A stretch of 64,000 nt of DNA from Parapristionchus giblindavisi. Taxonomy: Eukaryota > Nematoda > Chromadorea > Rhabditida > Diplogasteridae. This document shows positions 25,859 through 39,296 of this stretch, piece by piece (positions within the stretch are counted from its first letter, which is position 1; every line of letters begins with the position of its first letter). Under the pieces are notes generated by a model. The model ran no database searches, was not told the origin of the DNA, and saw only the letters and a list, made by a program, of their open reading frames with translations. The stretch spans positions 682,001-746,000 of the forward strand of contig CALSFV010000051.1 of NCBI GenBank assembly GCA_943737045.1. Reading direction: 5' to 3'. The translations under genes were made by a program, and so were the position numbers.

Positions 25859-26793
25859 TTAATCCACTTTGACCGAAGAGTAGATCATGCGAACGAAAGT
25901 GTACGTGGCAAAGAATCCAATCGTTCCTGCAAGAGTTACAGTAATCATTTAATCATATTAATACGGTAAGACGATAAACTACTGTATAAATCGTTCCTAC
26001 AAATGTTACAGTAATCATAATATTGCGCTATGATGATAAACTACAGTAACTACATTACAGTAAAATTTGGAAAATTTTGAATAACACCTTGTTCAATTTC
26101 TTTCACAAGTTCAAAAACTTACCAGTCATTAGGAAGAATAGGAAGACGAAGATGGCCGTGTACGAGAAATAGAGAATGGTCGAGATGATACCTGAAAGCA
26201 GGGATATCATTTTAACACAATATTGTCACACATTATAACATATTAATATAATGTATCGTTAAATATATCAACGTTTCATATCGTGTTGATACCAAAACAA
26301 TGGTCATTAGATATCCAGCGGATGCTGGCCTATGAGAAATTTGTTTTTTTTTCAGTCAGCATGAGCAATATCACTGGTTTATATGTGGAATTGAATACAT
26401 ATATATTGCGGCGCCGAAACTCCGAATCACCCAGACTATACACGATATTGTTATTAACTATGTCACATAGCCATAGATCGAAAAGTATGTTGCAAAGTAC
26501 CAAGCCTGACCGGATTTTAAGCCAAATTTACCAAAAATCGAAAAAAACATGAGCAGATTTTGAAAACCGATAGCCTAGCTATTCGGCCTATGCACATCTC
26601 TTACTTTATATTCCTTTAATTAACTATTACTTAATTAATTCAATTATTATTTATTTAATTAATTAAATTAGTACTAGTACCTGATATAGTGAGCTTGCTC
26701 GTGAAGAAGTGCACGCAGTACACGGCGAGATAGATGGCAGTGAATCCAGAAGTGAAGAAGGAACGCCACCACCAGTGATAGTCCTGATTTCAA

Positions 26794-26828
<35 letters not shown>

Positions 26829-29800
26829 ATTTATTCATAGTCCGAATTTATATTGATTATTTTACTTTTTTCAATTACTTGGATTTATACAGTGGTGGCC
26901 AGAAGGAAAACATATTTTGGTTTTTTGAGGATAACTTTTTATGTAGTTAATCGATCATCTTGAAATTTTTATATAGTGTGCTCAGACGTGTTTCACAATG
27001 TACACCGAGGCATGGAGCCGGTTTTTCAATTTTAACGGCTTCCAGGCTACAGTATCCCATAATGACTGTATGGCTCATTTCGAGGAAGTTACTTCTCCTC
27101 TAATTTTTAAACGTATTCATGCAGTTTTTTCGATTTTTTCTCCAAGAATATATTTTTACAAATCAATTAAACATATTTATTATCGATATTCAACACGTTA
27201 ACAATCAAAATAATTGATTAAATCAATCTCAAAGCGGATAACTCAAGGGGGGTGATATTTGAGCAAAAATTCAGGTGCAAATCAATTATTAAACGGATTA
27301 AATTAACAAATACTGATTTAGTACTTAGTTTCCGTGCTTCTCTGATCCAACGTCGTTCGGCGAGCAGATGCGTACGATAGCCGTTGCGATCATGACTCCA
27401 TTGATTCGCTGCAGAGGACATAGTCCGAGTTCCTGTGCACAATGACGCTTCTGCCATAGTGATTCACCGTGGGGACAAGCTTCTGACCATCATCTCGAGT
27501 CCCGAATGGTCTACGAACTTAAACCCGGCCGTCCGAGCCCAAAGAGATTGAACTTGTACTGTTCCTATCAGACGGCCCTTCGCTAGTCTGCGACTGTCTA
27601 TTTGAAATGAGCCTTTAGCCACTTCAGACGATTTTTTCTGTTCTTAGGAGATATTATGGGATTCGTACTAAGAATTCTAGCGTTAAAACCAGCGTGTGTG
27701 GGTTGTCTAGGGATGGTATGAGTCGATGGAGGAGTGACACCGTCTAATGTCATTTCTTGCTGGTTGATTGTGGAGTTCGCCCGCGGGATCTCGCGCGATA
27801 TGCTGATAATATTCCTATCATCAAGATGCTAGGTGATGCGTGAAATACCAGGCAGTGATGGTTGACGGTTTTTCCCGGATTTGGAGACCTTTTTAATGAT
27901 ACAGGAGATCGTTTACTGGTTTACACCAAGATGGATAGCAGGTTCGGATTGCTTCAGACCATTCAAACCGCCGCGGATGATGACGCGCAGGATATCAGGG
28001 GAGAGATATCACATTCCTTTCGGTTTTGCCATAATCAAAAACAACAATACAAGAAAATACATTTAAAAAATCATAATAAACAAGCAAAAATGATGAAAAA
28101 ATGTTATCGTTTTGAAATTCTCAATATACCTACGATATGAATATTAATACTCTCGTCCTCTTCCCTCTCACTCTCGTCCTCTTCCCTCTTCACGGGAGGT
28201 GAGTCACTCGTCTCTCTCTCTGATCGATTGAATACGCGATCGATACTCGGGCCCTCATCTATCTACAGCCTCTTCCTATGCTGACTGTGTAGTACCGTGC
28301 ACAGAAATCTTCCCGATACGGTACCAAATCAGGTCTATGTTATGGATCATATAAGATCATTAATCTCGCCAAAGAATGCAAATCTCAGTGGGACGAATAA
28401 ACGGGCTCGTACTGATGGAAAAGATGAAGAAGATGATGATGTCGCTTCCACTTCATCAACCAAGATGGTCACCGATCTCTGTTGTCTCTTCGCGTCATTG
28501 CAAGCAGACCTCATCAAGGAACGAGCACGAACTGATGCCCTCGAACAGACTGTAGCTGATCTTCGTAAGTCTTATGACGAGTTGAAATCTTCATCTATGA
28601 CCTTGTCCGTTCCTCATCAATCTATTACTCCTCAATCTGTTACTCCTCATTCTGTTACTCCTCAATCCGTTCCTCCTCAATCTAGTCCACCCATTGACAA
28701 TGATACAATAATGGTCGATCCATCCGTTCCTGTGAATACAAATCCTGAACCTAATAAACCCGCTGATACCAATCCTAATCCCAATCCGGAAGATACTAAG
28801 GATCTCGAGAGATCTCTGGTAATTGCTAGACTGCCTTTAAGTACCTCTGATGACCCTGCCCAATGTGTATTTGATGATTACTATTCTGTAGTTCAAATTA
28901 GTGGTAGACTAGGGTGTCCATTTCTCCCTATTGCTGTTTATAGAATGCCCATCTCATCTTCGGATGCCTCATTCCCACGCCTGACAAAAGTACTATGCCC
29001 CACTCGAAAGCATAAAGAGCTTATGCTAAAGTATGCCCATAAGATTAAGAATGATCCATTGTATTGTGATATCTATATAAGAGCCTCTATCGCTGATCCT
29101 TCCCAAAGAAAGCCCACCCCTCCAGTTGCTCGTCGTCCTCGACCCCATCATCGTGCTCCAAATACAAATCGATCCAATTCCATTGTCTCTCGTCAATCTT
29201 ATAATCGTCCTCGTTTACCTCGTAATAATTGTTTCCCTCCCACACATGCTCATTCACATCCTTATTCACAAATGCTCCCTCTGTCACAATCATACCATAA
29301 TTCGAATATGCCTCTTCCATCTGCACCCTTGTACCCTCAACATAGTCCATTCATGTCACATTCAGCCCTGTACGGTGCCCCTCCCAATCTCGGTATACCA
29401 TTCCAACCATACATGTCAAACTATTAAGTCATCTCCGGCCAACTAGAAATGGTAGATCAGTCGTATTAAAAGGGTACTCATCTAATTGTCGCTCTGTGAA
29501 GAACAAATTGCCTTACTTGTCCAATTTGCTCGTTAAGAATTATTCAATCATTTTCCTTTATGAAACCTGGCTTGGGCCAATATTCCCAAATTCCTTGCTT
29601 CTAAATGGTCAAGACCAGTACTATAATACATTCCGTAGAGATCGTAATCAACATGGTGGTGGTGTCGCCATTTTAATCCATTCCTCAATAAACGCCATTC
29701 AAGTTTCACAACAAGCTATTAAAGGCTCTCACGAACTTATTGCTCTAGATCTCGATATAAACGGTGACCTTATTAGAGTGGTCTGCGTTTACCGCAACCC

Positions 29801-32800
29801 CAAATCAAATTCTCGCCAAACTGAATCACTTGTAAAAACTATCACTGATCTCGCGTCATGCCCTCAATCCACTATTGTCACTGGCGATTTTAACCTTCCT
29901 GATATTGATTGGTCGAACCACCAATTGGCTCACTGCTCTAATGCAACTTCCCAATTATTCATTGATTTTTGTACTACTACAAAATTTGTTCAATTAGTTC
30001 GTGAAAAAACTCACAAACAAGGTAACATCCTTGACTTATTGCTGAGCAACCAACCTGGACTTATCGAAAATTTAAAAGTTGGACCTCCATTTTGCACTTC
30101 AGATCATTTTTCAATTGATTTTACTATTTCCGTCAATCATGCAGTGCCGACCTCGGTACTAAGATGCAATTTTAAAGCTGCGAACTATGATATCATTAAT
30201 ATGCAACTAGCAAATGTAGATTGGACTGGAATCTTTTCCACTATGAACTCAGTTGATGATATGTATGACCTGTTTATTAAAATCCTACAAAAATCTATTG
30301 ACACACACGTACCATGGAGTAAGATTAATGTTAATCATGGTATTTTACCCCCACATATAGAACACCTACTACAAATCCGTTTTGTTGCTTGGCAAAAATC
30401 AATATCAAATAGCACCCCGTGTAACCGTAGCAAATTTGAAACCCTGAACAAGAAATTCCGAAAAGAGCTAATTCGCTACCAAGTTGCCATAGAAAAAAGA
30501 ATTATTGAAAGCGAAGACAAAAATAAGTTCTTCAAATATATGAAAAGATGCTCAAATACTCAAAAAGGAGTAGAGGGCCTAACTGATCAAAATGGAATAG
30601 CCATACTTACAGATCTTGGCAAGGCAAATCTCCTTGCTAATACATTTTCTGATGTGTTCACTATTGATAACGGAATCATTCCATCTCCACCCCAAATTAT
30701 AAACCATGGCAATTATGAAGAACCTACCTTCCGTAGGCACGAAATATGTGCACTTATTGAAAAATGGAAGAAGTCTTCCTGTAAAACCCCGGAAAATATT
30801 GATCTTTCATTTATAAAGAGAGTGGCTGTTCCCATTGCCGAGCCCTTAGAGATTATATTCAAAAGTTCATTTGATTCAGGGACAGTCCCTTCAAAATGGA
30901 AACACTCAATAGTTACTCCTGTTAAGAAATCCCCACCCTACTCCAACCCTTCCAATTATAGGCCGATTTCGATTACATCATTTTTCTGTCGTATATTCGA
31001 ACGCATCTTAAGTAGGCCCATAATATCTCACTGTGAATCACTCGAGATATTCCCTGATGAACAATACGGATTCAGAAAGAATCGTTCACGAGAACTACAG
31101 ATGCTGGAAGTTCTAGAGCATTGGACTGCCGCACTTAGCAGTGGAAAAACAGTTGATGTTATCTATTTTGACTTCGCAAAAGCCTTTGATAGTGTATCCC
31201 ATCCAAAACTAATTTGTAAACTCAGTACAACTGGCATTTCAATGAAAACCATTAACTGGATCTCTGATTATCTTTCCAATAGATCATTTCAAGTACGAGT
31301 TAAAGATAAACTGTCCGATTCTCACCTAGTCAGTAGTGGCGTACCGCAGGGCTCTGTACTTGGACCCTTACTATTTTTAATTTTCACTTCTGAAATACCG
31401 GCACTAGTACAAAATAACGATGTTGTAGCCAGATTATATGCCGATGACATCAAAATATATAAATCATTTAATAAGGACGACCCTCCTGTCCCACTGCAAA
31501 TAGCAGTGGATAAAATAGTTAGATGGGCTAATGATTGGCAATTGCCTCTCGCATCTCATAAATGCACCACCCTACATCTTGGAAGAGCGAACCCAAAACG
31601 GAACTATATGATCGAAAATGCAATACTGAATAAAAAGGAAGTAGTTAAAGACCTTGGTTTTGCTATCCAGAAAACTTTAACATTTTCCGACCATTGCAGA
31701 GCTATTTCAATAAAAGCAAAGTCTGCTTGCCACATACTAATGCGAGCACTGCGGACTAAAAAGCCTGAAATTCTCCTCAAAGCATTCTCGATCTACATTC
31801 GCCCCATCCTTGAAAGTGCTTCAACAGTCTTTAATCCCTATCAGAAAAAGGATATTAAAATCCTCGAAAAAGTTCAGAATTACTTTACCAGAAGAGTATT
31901 CGCACGTTGCTATGGTTATACATGGGAGAATATGCCTGGAGCACCTGAGCGTAATACAAAACTTAAACTGGAAACGCTAGAAAAACGTAGACTAAATATA
32001 GACGTTAGAACTTCCCTCAAACTTCTCAGAGGCAAGTTCAAAATTTCGAACAAGAAATCCCATTATTTCAATACCTATATAACCAGAAATGGGATAAATT
32101 TCAATAATCCCGGGTCACGGTTCCAATATAGGCACTACAGTTTCTTCGCTAGGGCGGCACGTTTACTATCACTACCCGAAAATAGGATCGACTTCTCGAT
32201 CCCAGACTGATCTATCTTTCCCTTGTAACGATTTATTTCACTCTTGCATCATTATCATTTACTGTCGTCCCCACTTGATTCAATGTTTGATCTCACGCAT
32301 CATTCCATAATATTGTTTTACTTTCTTTTTCACCTCTCTGTTTATCGTTAAAGATAAATAAATTATTATAATATCCAATAAATGCAAATATTATCGATAA
32401 ATGACTATAGTATCATGCGTAAATACTTTTTAAACGGTGAAAAAATTGTTTTAAACAATGAAAATACGTCGCAACTTCAACCACTCAAAATGAGCCATAC
32501 GGTCATTTTGGGATACTGTAGCCTGGAAGCCGTTGACATTGAAAAACCGGCTCCATACCTCGGTATACATTGTGAAACATGTTTGAGCACACTATATAAA
32601 AATTTCAAGATGATCGGGCATCTACAAGAAAAGTTATTCTCAAAAAACCAAAATATGTTTTCCTTCTGGCCACCACTGTATATATTTTTATATTTCATTA
32701 GCATTTCTATCTTTAAAATGCAAAATATTACAATTTTTTCGCACGGATATGAATAGAAGATTGTTGATAAAATTTAAAAAAATAAATAAATAAATAAACA

Positions 32801-35800
32801 AACAAATCTCTCACCTCAGCACAGAGATGGAAGTACGCCAACAGGATGGTCGCCTCCGAACAAGTGATAATCAGGATGACGTAGACGACAAAGAGGAAGC
32901 CGAACATGTAGTAGGTCTGGTGGGCCCTGATGATGATACAATTAAATTAAATTATTTATTTATTAGAATGGACATTAACAAACATGCTTATCGATTGTTT
33001 TTATCGCATCACATATATTCATAAATATATTAATATAAGAGGGATAGGGATGGATTTCGTTTTTTTCTCGGTGGCAGTTTTCAAATGAAAGGGAGGTTAA
33101 TGAAAAAAAAAACTTAAACTACAAATTGATACATCATCAATTCCATATTACAAAACATCCCTTGAAAACTGCCACCGAGCCAAAACCATTACCAGTAATA
33201 TGTTTATGACTATATATTTGATGCAATAAAAAATCGATAATCATCAATCAATACACCTACCAGATGGAATTGAGAATGAAGAACAACTGGATGAAGATGC
33301 AACCGAACGGGAGAATGCCACCCATGAGCATTCCGGGTAGAGGGCGGGTGTACGTCGACTGTTCGGGCACCTACAATGCCAATTTGCACTTATTTTAATG
33401 ATTTTTTTAAAAAACACCCCGAGCTAATTTGAATCTCTCCACTCTGCCAGTGCTCTCCCGCTTTTTTAACAACGAGGGAACGTTGCCAGAGAGGGTAGTA
33501 AAAAAGGTAATTAATAAAAGATCAAAGATCATGAATAATTGTCCAACTTAATTACCTGTCTCGGGATCTGATTGGTGCGTACGGGGTTCTGGATGGTCTG
33601 GAAATAATAATCGATAGATAGATCATTGTATGAGTGTCATAAATTAAAAAACTACAAGCAAGTGTGTTGTGCACCTCTGGTATTTCAAAACTTAAAGCGT
33701 ATTTATCAGTTTCACTTGAAGTTTACTTGCAAGTCTGCTTCAAGTGGTGTATATACTGTAATGCATTCGTCAAATGTTCTTTCACTTCAAGTAGACTTCG
33801 TTAGTAAAAAGTCAGTTATGTGTTTCAAGTGGTTTTCAAATACCACAGACACCACACACATCAGCCTCACCTCCTTCCTGAATCCGAAGAAGGCTCCGAT
33901 GAATGTGAGCGGAGTGGAGATGAACAGCCACAGTGAGAGCAGCGCGACCAGTGTACCGAATGGAACCTGCAATCAATCAATCAATATAGGTAGATCAATA
34001 CTAAATCAATCAATACAATAGGTAGATCATACTAAATCAATCAATATAATAGGTAGATCAATACTAAATCAATCAATATAATAGGTAGATCAATACCAAA
34101 TCAATCAATATAATAGGTAGATCAATACCAAATCAATCAATATAATAGGTAGATCAAGACTAAATCAATCAATATAATAGGTAGATCAATACCAAATCAA
34201 TCAATATAATAGGTAGATCAAGACTAAATCAATCAATATAATAGGTAGATCAATACCAAATCAATCAATATAATAGGTAGATCAAGACTAAATCAATCAA
34301 TAATCGCAGCAATCAATAGCACTTACAGCTGCAGATGATTCGTTCGTCCACAGCAGAAGATTACAGAAGAAGAAAACAGCGAAAGCAATTCTGAAATAAT
34401 TCCATTAGTATCTTAATGTGGCTTATTATTGCCACTAGAAGTTTGCATCAAGTAAACTACAAGTGAAAACTCTTCTTAAAGTGGTGTGGCATACTGTAAT
34501 GCACATCGTCAAATGCTGTTTCACTTGTAGTTTACTTAAGTAAACTTCAAGTAAGTTGAGCAATTCAAGTACATTTTAAGATACATATACTGTACTACGG
34601 TATATACTGTATATTATATTGTATATCCTGAAGTACTGTAGATATAGTATACTATACTGAATATCCATACCCTGGCACGAGGAACGAGGTCATGGTGAGA
34701 CACGTCTTCCAGTGCACACCATTGAACGACTTGTACAGGCGAGCTGCTACATAACCAGCGATGGCGCCTGTAAAATTCATCGTAAAAAAATTAGTAAACC
34801 AATCAAAAAATCAATAATCATACCGAAGAAGACGTAGAATACGAGGGCAAAGGTGATGAGAGATCCACGATTGGCGGGAGACAAGAAACCAAGGCAGGCA
34901 AAGACTGAAAGTAATCTATTCTTATTATATTATCATACATTTTCGAGCACCCACATTGTGAGTGAGCACTTTTTGTCGATGCGGTCAGTTTTGAGTCATG
35001 ACACCCATCTAGGAATATGCGGGAGATTGAGATTAGTATGAATCACCCCATGTCGGGTCAGTTTCGGGTACTTGAGATGTAGATCGGGTCAGTTTTGCTC
35101 TAATTTCGGGTCAGTTTATAAGTCGCAAAAACAATGGATTGTGGGTGGGGCGAAAATGTATGTATATTATAGTGTGGCACAACATAATATTAAGTCATGT
35201 TAAAATTCACTCAGGTTGATATCATATATAACAATAGCATTGTTAGATATTCATTTCTAAATGTAAAAATAAAGCTCAAAAGTGAGTTTGGCCGATACGT
35301 TATTGCAATATCAAAGTATACAGGGTGCGCCATAATTACCCGAACTGTTGTCTCCATATGATTCTCCTCTTGGGAATGTGACTTGAGTGATATGATTCAT
35401 GGTAAAGCTTATCAAGAATATGGGCAGCAGTAGTGTACTAGCGAATCTCGCCGTCGTCTCTTTTAGCTCTGACACAAGTCTCTTCTCATATGCGACTGCC
35501 GATTCCCGCAAGTAATTGTCATCGAGTTCGACCCATGCCTTGAGAAGGGAAGCACTGAGGGAGTCGAGGGTCTGGTGCTTGATAGAGGACATCTTGGCCT
35601 ACAACACCTCCAAGCACTGCAGTCGAGGAGGTTGAGATTGGGGGAGTTCGGAAGTAATTCAGTGTGATGGATTTTGTCGAGATCATGGGCGAAAAACCAC
35701 GACTGGGTCAACTTTGTCATGTCATTGACGACAGAATCTTGCCGAAAGGTCTAGTGGTCCTGACCGAAGTGGGTATGGTATCGGAGTAGAAGCGCGTCTT

Positions 35801-38800
35801 CGATGATGTGCTTGGTATAATATGCCTTATTGATCTAGACGCATGAAGTGGCAAAACAAGAATGGACTTTCCAGTTGGGCAAACAGCAGCTAAAACCTTG
35901 GCGTATTGTGGAAGACTGATATGACCCATGACCCCAGCCGTCTTGTAGGATTCTTTAAGATCAGAGGCAATGATTCTGTTGTTCTCGATATTCAGGTTGT
36001 CTTTGAAGGTGAGATATTATCTTCGCTCAACATCGTGCTGAAGTGCGCGGACCTGGCACAACGCATAAAAAGTTGAGGTCACCGTTCTCAGCGGAGCTTG
36101 ATCTGTCGCTCATTCGGTTCTAACAGTTTACTGTACTTGTAAGGGAGAAGAGTCAGCTGAGACCTGAGGAGATGAAGAATGGAAGTCATACATGGGCGGG
36201 ATACCTGGAGCTCGATTCTACAGGGGGCATCCGAACGAAAAATGGTTAATTTTACAGGGGGCCTCCACTTTTATCCTCAAAAATTTCACCTAAACGTCAT
36301 TTTTACAGGGGGCATTCCACAAATTTTCGAAGATTCCTAATTTTACAGGTGACACCCCCATGTCGGTGCCCATGTATGATGGAAGTGTTCGAGATATCGA
36401 GTCTCCAGATCGTAAACTTGTGGTTTCGAAACACTATCTTTCGGATGGGATCTCGGTTCGTAGCGGTGGAAACTGAAATCGGTCTACCTCTACCCGGACG
36501 TTCCTTGTCAGTACCAAGATCTTGGTACACGATACCGGTATCGGATACAGCCGACTCGTGAAAGCCGAGCTGATGAACTATGACAATCTACCTTGTACAC
36601 TTGAGAATGAGGGGTCGCAGTCGACTTGACTTCCCCATTACTAGACGACTTGACTAACTGACTTGAAACCTTGAATAGGGAGTGGTCAATGATCCCTCGT
36701 CATGATGCTGCAATAGGGGTTGCGCATTTGCATTGGGGGCCTGGGAATCATAATGGTGAAATCAGTTCGGGTAATTTTGGCGCACCCTGTAGTATGTATT
36801 ACAGCATCCACACTCTTCACCATTCATATTAAACAAATCAATAGGTATGTCTTCTCCCTCCCCAATTCTTCTTCTCCTTCCCCAATTCCTACCACCCACT
36901 TTCCCGATTCTCTTATTCTTTTTTCGTTCAAATGTTGTCACATCTTATACATCAATATAGTAATGCATACCAAGTGTGACCGAGACCATCATGAGCAACT
37001 GCGTTCCCGCTCCCACAAAGACCGACAGCAGCAGGGCGTAGCGTGGCGGACGGAACACGTCACCGTGCACCAACTTCCAGCCAAACTCTTCCTGTGCATC
37101 CTCCTGCAAATCAATAATATTTGTTATTATTATTATTATCATTATTATTATTACTATTACTATTTTATTTATTATACAATAATATTTATTAGCTATAGAA
37201 CCATTCGAGAGTGAATGGCTGCCACTAAACGGGACCATACATTTTCGATGCCCTCGCAGTTTATGTGGGCCGATTCTCGAAATTGGGTGGATTTATTCAG
37301 AAAATTCGTTACTTTTCGCTTAAAAAGTGGTCAGTTTTATCTTCTTTTCGCATCAAGTGACCCGAAAATGTACATTATATAGTGGGTCAATTCCCGCATT
37401 ACGAGGGTATGAAATGTCTGAATGCAATACATATCAAGGATAGAACCATTTGAGAGGGAATGGCTGCCACTAAACGACTGAATAGATAAATGTCAGCGCG
37501 TGCTGATGACCCATAAAAGGGACACTTACATCTTGAATAAATACTATTCTATACCATAAATCAATATTCACATTATATCGGATTCAACGCAGTATATGCA
37601 ATAAATGTTCTTTAAAAAATTACACGATAAACACTATATTTTTCATGCAAACATTTCATCACACTACTTTTAAATACACTTTTGAAAAGATGCATTAATG
37701 AAATAAAAAGATTAAAATAAATAAATAATTTAAACCAAACCTCATTATCCAACTGATTGTATCGGGCGATATCACGATGCAGCGTGCGCATGAGAATCAT
37801 GCCAACCTTCAATCGATAATTGTTTCTGGTGGGCATACACTTTGTAACTTAAAAATTGGAACTCAACACTTTGAAACTGGCAAATTGAAAACGAAAAAAT
37901 GGAACTGTATAATTGTCACCAGCACATTTGCAAACATAGTTATGTAAATGTACACATTGGAACTGATTATAAGGAACTATAATTTTGAATACGCTAATTT
38001 GTAAACATGAATTTGTAACCAGAAATTTGCAGCCAGAAATTTGTAACCAAAACTTTGTAACCAGGAATTTGGAACCAAGAATTTGTAACCATCATATTTG
38101 GACCGAGGGAATAAACTCCCTCGTTTTGGGAAGCAAAATGATCATCCACAGTCGCGCAAACAGCGCGAATATTTCTCTTTGAGTCAACAAATTTATCAGA
38201 TTTATCAGATTTTACAAGTTTATTAGATTCGTTGAGTGCAATTTCGTTAACCAAAACAATGATGGTTTTCCTTCCTCGGTTCAAATGTGATGGTTACAAA
38301 TTTTTGGTTCCAAATTCTTGGTTCCAAATTCCTGGTTACAAAGTTTTGGTTACAAATGTTTGGTTACAAATGTTTGGTTACAAATTTCTGGTTACAAATT
38401 CATGTTTACAAATTTGCGTATTCAAAATTAGAGTTCCTTATAATCAGTTCCAATGTGTACATTTACATAACTATGTTTGCAAATGTGCTGGTGACAATTC
38501 TACAGTTATATATAAAAAGTTCCAAATTTGTGGATTCAAAATTGAAGTTACAATGTGTATGCCCACCATTGTTTCTCGGCTACCGTAATCCATACCAGCT
38601 TACCATTCCGGACAGGAACAGGACTATGACGAGCGAGTTCATAATGGAGAACCACTGAATGTTGGAGTGTGGCATCGAATCGAGAATGTAGTCCCAACGA
38701 GATGACCACTTGACTTCGGTTTTCTGAAATAAACAATATCATGATTATTTGTAGTGCTCCATCCGGGTCGACATCCAGGAATTAGTATATCCCACAGTAG

Positions 38801-39263
38801 GAACGAAAATTAGAAAAAAAATGATAAGTTATTATTAGACAGGTATCATCCCTAATAACATTTAGCAAATTTTACAAAACTCGTTTACAAAATCTGCCAA
38901 ATCGACTGCAGGGATTCGCAAATTACCAAAACAGGGAGGGCGGACCGATAATCGATCAATAATCAATCGATAATCATGCACGTACCTTCCACTGAATAGA
39001 GTAACTGTAAGTGATAGAAGTCTTCGTCTCCGATGAGGCGATCGAGAGAGCGGGGGCGTTGGCCGAACAGTCAAGCTCCTATAGTCAGAATAATCAATCG
39101 ATAAAACGATAAATCAATCGATAAAACGATAAATCAATCAATCAATCGATAAATTAATCAATAATACCTTCTCAGACTTGTGTTTGATACTGCGAGGCGT
39201 AACCTTGACATGGATTATGCGGCCACCAATCTGAAACACACATAATGTTAACTCTTTTTAAAT

Positions 39264-39296
<33 letters not shown>

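Larger units (their letters stand above)
27189..32388 (+). mobile_element. Full-length two-ORF non-LTR retrotransposon (CR1/jockey-like)
   Basis: It is flanked by an 11-bp direct repeat TATTATCGATA (27178-27188 and 32389-32399), read as its target duplication. About 1.1 kb of 5' leader precedes ORF1 (28342-29427), and ORF2 follows at 29496-32210; the 3' tail is AT-rich with AATAAA-like words. Both frames are free of stops, so the copy may be young. It is inserted in the Tc1-like element, with its sense strand opposite to TM9SF2. Confidence 0.88.
26890..32678. mobile_element. Tc1-like element carrying a nested LINE
   Basis: Inverted ends are CAGTGGTGGCCAGAAGGAAA at 26890 and its complement ending at 32678, each flanked by TA. 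The arms share about 200 bp (AACATATTTTGGTTTTTTGA, TGTGCTCAGACGTGTTTCAC, ACGGCTTCCAGGCTACAGTA). The termini closely resemble the CAGTGCTGGCCA ends of nematode Tc1. No Tc1 transposase remains; the interior is occupied by a LINE inserted at 27189-32388. It lies in the 5.9-kb intron 19 of TM9SF2. Confidence 0.88.
35321..36789. mobile_element. mariner-like element (1469 bp, TA target)
   Basis: Inverted ends are CAGGGTGCGCCATAATTACC and, at the right, the complement of CAGGGTGCGCCAAAATTACC; both continue CGAACTG and are flanked by TA. The interior encodes a decayed transposase on minus. A G-rich element (36187-36378) is inserted near its 5' coding end. It lies in the TM9SF2 intron between exons 12 and 13. 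Confidence 0.9.

Noticed and set aside
29087..29446. Frames overlapping LINE ORF1 on both strands
   Set aside because: They are shadows of ORF1, whose coiled coil and position before ORF2 make it the real frame.
33969..34305. Regularly spaced repeats resembling a CRISPR array
   Set aside because: The units are contiguous and near-identical with no unique spacers; the host is a eukaryote and the array is an intronic minisatellite.
38232..38658. Open frames with repeated [16 protein letters not shown] peptide
   Set aside because: They are translations of the 15-18 bp repeats in the Mutator-like foldback.
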